Below, in pieces: positions 15,574 through 16,509 of a DNA stretch of 16,509 nt. The translations under genes were made by a program, and so were the position numbers. Source of the DNA: PWND01 sp964601515 (GTDB taxonomy: Bacteria > Bacteroidota > Bacteroidia > Bacteroidales > UBA7960); NCBI GenBank assembly GCA_964601515.1, contig CAZRNU010000064.1, positions 1 to 16,509 of the forward strand. Direction: 5' to 3'. Each line of letters begins with the position of its first letter. The stretch's first letter is position 1. The notes below the pieces were generated by a model. That model did no database searches. It saw only the letters and a list, made by a program, of their open reading frames with translations, and was not told the origin of the DNA.

Positions 15574-15608
15574 TGTTTATGAATGACGAATTCTTCATAT
15601 TGAATAGT
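15574..15608 (-). promoter_or_regulatory. Direct-repeat operator candidate, copy 2
   Basis: On the + strand TGTTTATGAATGAC (15574-15587) and TATTGAAT (15598-15605) match copy 1 at identical internal spacing, while the 10 bases between them match at only 4 positions. The half-sites TGAATGAC and TGAATAGT again have a 21-base period. Flanking sequence does not align with copy 1, so this is a conserved site rather than a duplicated region. Confidence 0.6.
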
Positions 15609-15650
15609 TGAATCTACAATTTTCAAAAACAAAGAGGTGGACGCACTTTT

Positions 15651-16415
15651 CTATGCCCTGCCTTCGAGCCATTTTTTAAATTGAGTTACTTTATCAATAC
15701 TAACCAGAACAATATCATCGGGCTTGGGCGTGATATCCAGTTTTAATCTGCTTGTAGAGTATATATGAACCTCTTTTATGGCATCAAGGGCAACAAGCAT
15801 TTGGCGATTAATTCTGAAGAACTCCTTGGGGTCAAGTTCATTACTTAATGCATCAAGGCTTAAATCAACATAATAAGAATATCCATCATAAAGAAATGCG
15901 GAAGTAAAACCTCCTTCACTCTTAAAATATCCAATATCAGATGTCGCAAAAGTTTTTATCTTCTGCCCTACTCTTACCGAGAATCTTTCACGGTAGCTTA
16001 CATCTTTCTTTACGATAAGGTCATACAATTTGTGAAATTCCATATTTACTGCAGCATCAGCTTTTATTTCGCTGTATTTTTTCAAAGCAGCATTTAGTTC
16101 TTCTTGTACTATTGGCTTAAGCAAATAGTCTATACTCCTAAGTTTAAATGCCTTAATTGCGTATTCGTCAAAAGCCGTTGTGAAAATAATCGAGCTGTTT
16201 ATTTTTACTTTTTCAAAAATGGCGAAGCTAAGATCATCTTCAAGATGAATATCAAGAAAAATGAGCTCAGGGTGATCGTTTTTCTGAAACCAATCTATTG
16301 ATTCTTCAACAGATTCAAGCTGCGCCAACACTTTTATATCCTTGTCGTAGGACAAAATCATTTTTTTCAGTCTTTCAGAAGCTAGAGCTTCATCTTCAAT
16401 TATTACAACATTCAT
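15651..16415 (-). CDS. LytTR-family response regulator
   Basis: 254 aa. The N-terminal receiver domain has acidic cluster E7-D8-E9 (IIEDEA), phosphoacceptor D55 (FLDIHL), T80 (TTAF) and K100 in DYLLKP, so it should be phosphorylated normally. Residues ~150-250 are a LytTR DNA-binding domain, with SDIGYFKSEGGFTSAFL, LDALSNELDPKEFFRINRQ and the terminal VTQFKKWLEG. It acts as a cytoplasmic transcription factor; LytTR proteins usually bind two direct repeats about 21 bases apart. The start codon overlaps the kinase stop (TAATG), implying translational coupling. No strong terminator follows, so read-through into the GFIN-repeat gene is possible. Probable targets are the two direct-repeat promoters at 14281 and 15574; this is inference. 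Confidence 0.93.
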   Translation of the reverse strand: MNVVIIEDEALASERLKKMILSYDKDIKVLAQLESVEESIDWFQKNDHPELIFLDIHLEDDLSFAIFEKVKINSSIIFTTAFDEYAIKAFKLRSIDYLLKPIVQEELNAALKKYSEIKADAAVNMEFHKLYDLIVKKDVSYRERFSVRVGQKIKTFATSDIGYFKSEGGFTSAFLYDGYSYYVDLSLDALSNELDPKEFFRINRQMLVALDAIKEVHIYSTSRLKLDITPKPDDIVLVSIDKVTQFKKWLEGRA

Positions 16416-16509
16416 TAGTTATGTGGTTTTTGATTTATCAATGGAATTTTTGCAACAAATTCGTTATTTGCAATTTCAAAAACAGGCTCTCTCTCAGAAA
16501 GCAGTGCAT
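16415..16509 (-). CDS. Sensor histidine kinase, C-terminal fragment (partial)
   Basis: Thirty codons and a TAA are visible on the minus strand, ending ...REPVFEIANNEFVAKIPLINQ..., with the rest beyond the window edge. The closing F.I.NNEFVAKIPLI strand is how many Bacteroidota LytS-type (His_kinase/HATPase) sensors end. The TAA overlaps the regulator's ATG by one base. Identity rests on this short tail plus position directly upstream of a LytTR regulator, so sensor domains and signal are unknown. Confidence 0.7.
   Translation of the reverse strand, partial: ALLSEREPVFEIANNEFVAKIPLINQKPHN

Noticed and set aside
14281..15608. Invertible promoter flanked by repeats
   Set aside because: The two matching blocks are in the same orientation and lie over 1.2 kb apart around a complete gene, so they do not form the short inverted pair needed for promoter inversion.
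15651..16415. PorX-type regulator of the type IX secretion system
   Set aside because: The C-terminal domain is clearly LytTR, not the phosphatase-like domain of PorX.

Overview
The window is AT-rich and looks like a chromosomal segment from a member of the Bacteroidota. Four things point there: a type IX secretion (T9SS) type A C-terminal sorting domain, a FISUMP-domain lipoprotein with a CKKEE-type export signal, a LytTR response regulator coupled to its kinase, and TAnnTTTG -7 promoter elements. The T9SS and FISUMP domains suggest a Bacteroidales/Marinilabiliales-like lineage. No tRNA, rRNA, CRISPR array, transposase or integrase was seen, and no gene-free stretch exceeds 300 bases.

Left part, mostly + strand. 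The 3' end of a membrane sensor (Cache-like, TM, HAMP, GAF, coiled coil, acidic tail) is followed after 7 bases by a KefB-type cation:proton antiporter with an RCK-N/TrkA-N NAD-binding domain. A small secreted orphan protein lies on the opposite strand and shares its stop region with the antiporter. Its promoter is back to back with that of a three-gene biotin-dependent acyl-CoA carboxylase operon: biotin carboxylase, biotin carrier protein, carboxyltransferase. The carboxyltransferase carries Cys at the position that sets acyl-CoA preference in characterised homologues. Then come a class I methyltransferase resembling the mycobacterial phthiotriol dimycocerosate methyltransferase, and rmuC.

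Right part, all - strand. A MOT1-type molybdate/sulfate transporter converges on rmuC. Beyond it is a cell-surface block. A T9SS-exported, aromatic-rich protein and a FISUMP lipoprotein form a likely two-gene operon ended by a hairpin terminator. Upstream is a secreted protein with twelve ~15-residue GF(I/V)N repeats, itself followed by a perfect 13-bp terminator. Last is a LytTR response regulator whose start overlaps the stop of a sensor kinase running off the window.

The most notable observation is regulatory. The T9SS-cargo gene and the GFIN-repeat gene share an upstream element, TGTTTATGAATGAC-N10-TATTGAAT, which reads as direct repeats of TGAAT(GAC) with a 21-bp period. In both promoters it lies exactly 34 bp upstream of a TAnnTTTG -7 element. 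LytTR regulators typically bind direct repeats about two helical turns apart, so the neighbouring kinase/LytTR pair is the obvious candidate regulator of a local surface-protein regulon.
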